From Streptomyces bottropensis ATCC 25435 (GTDB lineage: Bacteria; Actinomycetota; Actinomycetes; Streptomycetales; Streptomycetaceae), in contig NZ_KB911581.1 in the NCBI RefSeq assembly GCF_000383595.1, positions 1,715,727 through 1,779,726 of the forward strand: 64,000 bases of DNA, in the 5' to 3' direction. The translations under genes were made by a program, and so were the position numbers. The notes under the pieces were generated by a model. It saw only the letters and a program-made list of their open reading frames with translations. It was not told the DNA's origin and did not search any database. Position 1 is the stretch's first letter. Every line of letters starts with the position of its first letter. Shown here one piece after another: positions 62,081-64,000 of the stretch.

Positions 62081-62116
62081 GGAAATCCCCCGAGCAATTG
62101 CGCTCGGGGGATTTCC
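62081..62116. terminator. Strong terminator after thioredoxin
   Basis: A perfect 15-bp stem (62081-62095 with 62102-62116) with 6-base loop AATTGC. Confidence 0.9.
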
Positions 62117-62136
62117 TTGCGTATATTTGATGGTTC

Positions 62137-62160
62137 GCGACTTCAATCTTATTGAGTCGC
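62137..62160. promoter_or_regulatory. Inverted repeat upstream of helD
   Basis: GCGACTTCAAT (62137-62147) and ATTGAGTCGC (62151-62160) pair apart from one bulged base, in an AT-rich stretch 43 bp before the helD start. Operator or leader hairpin. Confidence 0.55.
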
Positions 62161-62202
62161 AGAGAAGTTCAGTGAGCACAGTATATCCGGGCGGGAGTGG
62201 AA

Positions 62203-64000
62203 TTGTCAAACACCGGCTATTCGCACGATGAATTGCGGCGCGAGCAGGAATTCATCGACGGGGTGTACGCCCGGGTGGACGCCCTGCGCGGTGAGACCGA
62301 GGGCTCGGTCACGGACGCGCTCGCCCAGGGCAACACGCCCATGCAGGCCCGTCTGGAGCGGGACATCCTCGTCGCCGAGCGCTCGGGGCTGCTGGCCGCG
62401 CTGAACGCCGTCGACGGTTCGCTCTGCTTCGGCCGGCTCGACCTCGCCGACGGGGGCGTCCACCACATCGGCCGCATCGGGCTGCGGGAGGACGACGCCG
62501 AGCGCACACCGATCCTCATCGACTGGCGCGCCGACGTCGCCCGCCCCTTCTACCTCGCCACCGGCCACACCCCGATGGGTCTGCGCCGCCGCCGGCACCT
62601 GACCACCGAGGGCCGCCGGGTGACCGCCCTGCACGACGAGATCCTCGACCTCGGCGACGCCACCCGCACCGGCTACGAGGACCCCACCGGCGACGCCGTC
62701 CTGCTCGCCGCCCTCGACTCCGCCCGCACCGGCCGCATGGGCGACATCGTGCAGACCATCCAGGCCGAGCAGGACCGCATCATCCGCGCCCCGCACCAGG
62801 GCGTGATGGTCGTCGAGGGCGGCCCCGGCACGGGCAAGACCGCCGTCGCCCTGCACCGGGCCGCCTTCCTCCTCTACGAGCAGCGCGAACTCCTCGCCAA
62901 GCGCGCCGTCCTCGTCGTCGGCCCCAACCCCGCCTTCCTCGGCTACATCGGCGAGGTGCTCCCCTCGCTGGGCGAGACGGGCGTCCTGCTGTCCACCGTC
63001 GGCGAGCTGTTCCCCGGCGTGCGGGCGACCGCGGCCGACACCCCGCGGGCGGCCCGGGTGAAGGGAAGCGCCGCCATGGCGGAGGTGCTCGCGGCCGTCG
63101 TACGGGACCGGCAGACCCTGCCCGACCCGGTCGTCGCCATCGAGCACGACCGGGAGATCCTCATGCTCGACGACGACCTCGTCCGGGTCGCCCGCGAGCG
63201 CACCCGTGAGGCGAAACTCCCGCACAACGCCGCCCGTGAGTACTTCGAGGGCCACATCCTCAACACCCTCACGGAGATGGTCGCCGAACGCATCGGCACC
63301 GACCCGTACGACGGCTCCAACCTCCTGGACGCCAGTGACATCACCCAGATCCGCGACGAGCTGGCCGAGAACCCCGAGGTCTGGGCCGCCATCGGCCGGC
63401 TGTGGCCCCGGATCACCCCGCGCCGCCTGATCGCCGACTTCCTCGCCGAGCCGGACGCGTACCTCTCCCCGGAGGACGCCGACGCCGTACGCCGTCCCGT
63501 CACCCGGGCATGGACCGTCGCCGACGTTCCCCTGCTCGACGAGGCCGCCGAACTGCTCGGCGAGGACGACCGGTTGGCGCGGGCGCGGGCCGAGCGCGAG
63601 CGGGAGACACAGATCGCGTACGCGCAGGGCGTGCTGGAGGTGTCGTACGCCTCCCGGACGTACGAGTTCGAGGACAAGGAGGACAGCGACCCCGACAGCT
63701 CGGAGGTGCTGTCCGCGCACGACATCATCGACGCCGAGCGGTTCGCCGAGCGGCACGAGGAGGACGACCACCGCAGCGCCGCCGAGCGGGCGGCGGCCGA
63801 CCGGACCTGGGCGTTCGGGCACATCATCGTCGACGAGGCGCAGGAGTTGTCGCCGATGGCCTGGCGGCTGCTGATGCGACGCTCCCCGACCCGCTCGATG
63901 ACCCTCGTCGGCGACCCGGCCCAGACCGCGGAGGCCGCGGGCGTCGGCTCCTGGGCCGACATCCTCGCTCCGTACGTCCAGGACCGCTGGGAGCACACCC
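62203..64000 (+). CDS. helD: HelD-type RNA polymerase-associated helicase/ATPase (3' end beyond window)
   Basis: UvrD-like ATPase that binds RNA polymerase, recycles stalled complexes and, in some Streptomyces, protects against rifamycins (HelR). 599 residues are present from TTG 62203 (LSNTGYSHDELRREQEFIDG), with GGGAG six bases upstream; GTG 62197 is an alternative. N-terminal helical arm, then the actinobacterial HelD domain 1A with Walker A VEGGPGTGKTAVALHR (about 203-218). Walker B region HIIVDEAQELSPMAW and motif III GDPAQTAEAAG are near the window end. The C-terminal motor half is missing because the window stops. No rifamycin-associated element was seen. Confidence 0.93.
   Translation, partial: MSNTGYSHDELRREQEFIDGVYARVDALRGETEGSVTDALAQGNTPMQARLERDILVAERSGLLAALNAVDGSLCFGRLDLADGGVHHIGRIGLREDDAERTPILIDWRADVARPFYLATGHTPMGLRRRRHLTTEGRRVTALHDEILDLGDATRTGYEDPTGDAVLLAALDSARTGRMGDIVQTIQAEQDRIIRAPHQGVMVVEGGPGTGKTAVALHRAAFLLYEQRELLAKRAVLVVGPNPAFLGYIGEVLPSLGETGVLLSTVGELFPGVRATAADTPRAARVKGSAAMAEVLAAVVRDRQTLPDPVVAIEHDREILMLDDDLVRVARERTREAKLPHNAAREYFEGHILNTLTEMVAERIGTDPYDGSNLLDASDITQIRDELAENPEVWAAIGRLWPRITPRRLIADFLAEPDAYLSPEDADAVRRPVTRAWTVADVPLLDEAAELLGEDDRLARARAERERETQIAYAQGVLEVSYASRTYEFEDKEDSDPDSSEVLSAHDIIDAERFAERHEEDDHRSAAERAAADRTWAFGHIIVDEAQELSPMAWRLLMRRSPTRSMTLVGDPAQTAEAAGVGSWADILAPYVQDRWEHT

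Noticed and set aside
62206..63996. 596-codon frame antisense to helD
   Set aside because: Shadow of the helicase gene, whose motifs are unmistakable on the plus strand.

Overview
This window is chromosomal DNA of a Streptomyces species. The base composition is very GC-rich throughout, the genes use the codon bias typical of the genus, and it carries the paired cytoskeletal genes filP and scy, nucS, a class II HelD-type helicase, isobutyryl-CoA mutase and many two-component systems. From memory, gene content and order match the central S. coelicolor chromosome from about SCO5376 to about SCO5440; I could not run an alignment to confirm this. I saw no rRNA, tRNA, CRISPR array, insertion sequence or prophage, so this is conserved core and near-core chromosome.

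Layout. 1-4.1 kb: a secreted chitinase cut by the window edge, with a textbook promoter carrying two DasR-like sites; a NarL-type two-component pair; two small membrane proteins. 4.1-7 kb: cobalamin adenosyltransferase, then an ABC-2 efflux pair divergent from a TetR regulator. 7-14.7 kb: 3-hydroxybutyryl-CoA dehydrogenase, a STAS anti-sigma antagonist, a large P-loop ATPase with an extracytoplasmic Pro/Thr tail, the mismatch endonuclease NucS, a luciferase-like monooxygenase and small unknown proteins. 14.7-18.7 kb: two tandem paralogous ABC-2 cassettes. 18.9-24 kb: filP and scy, coiled-coil scaffolds of the hyphal tip. 24.2-28.4 kb: methylmalonyl-CoA epimerase, thiolase, MeaB GTPase and an MFS transporter behind an attenuator-like leader. 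28.5-32 kb: a PepSY protein divergent from an OmpR-type two-component system, and a MarR regulator resembling AbsC. 32.2-38.4 kb: three AIM24 paralogues, two small conserved genes, and a self-regulated SRPBCC/DUF4166/TetR operon with twin operators. 38.5-42.2 kb: icmA behind a perfect 24-bp palindrome, a TetR regulator and a thioredoxin-TPR protein. 42.2-45.7 kb: a long structured intergenic region and a DUF6230/DUF6114/acidic secreted protein operon. 45.8-52.1 kb: central carbon genes pyk, ackA, pta and divergent pfkA. 52.1-56.8 kb: a regulator, a PPOX-fold protein and a sugar ABC importer. 56.8-61.1 kb: a CitA/DcuS-type two-component system divergent from the dicarboxylate carrier dctA, separated by a tandem array of about twelve small hairpins. 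61.3-64 kb: MerR regulator plus thioredoxin, and the start of helD, cut by the window end.

How the genes work together. Chitin breakdown (chitinase), a sugar importer with a closely similar promoter region 55 kb away, glycolysis (pfkA, pyk) and acetate overflow (pta-ackA) form a carbon theme. The epimerase, thiolase, MeaB, hydroxybutyryl-CoA dehydrogenase, cobalamin adenosyltransferase and icmA form a C4/methylmalonyl-CoA and B12 theme that supplies polyketide extender units. The strongest candidates for undescribed biology are cis-acting: the covarying hairpin array at 59378-59646, the twin hairpins with near-identical loops after dctA, the leader before the MFS gene, and the structured region at 42.3-42.7 kb.
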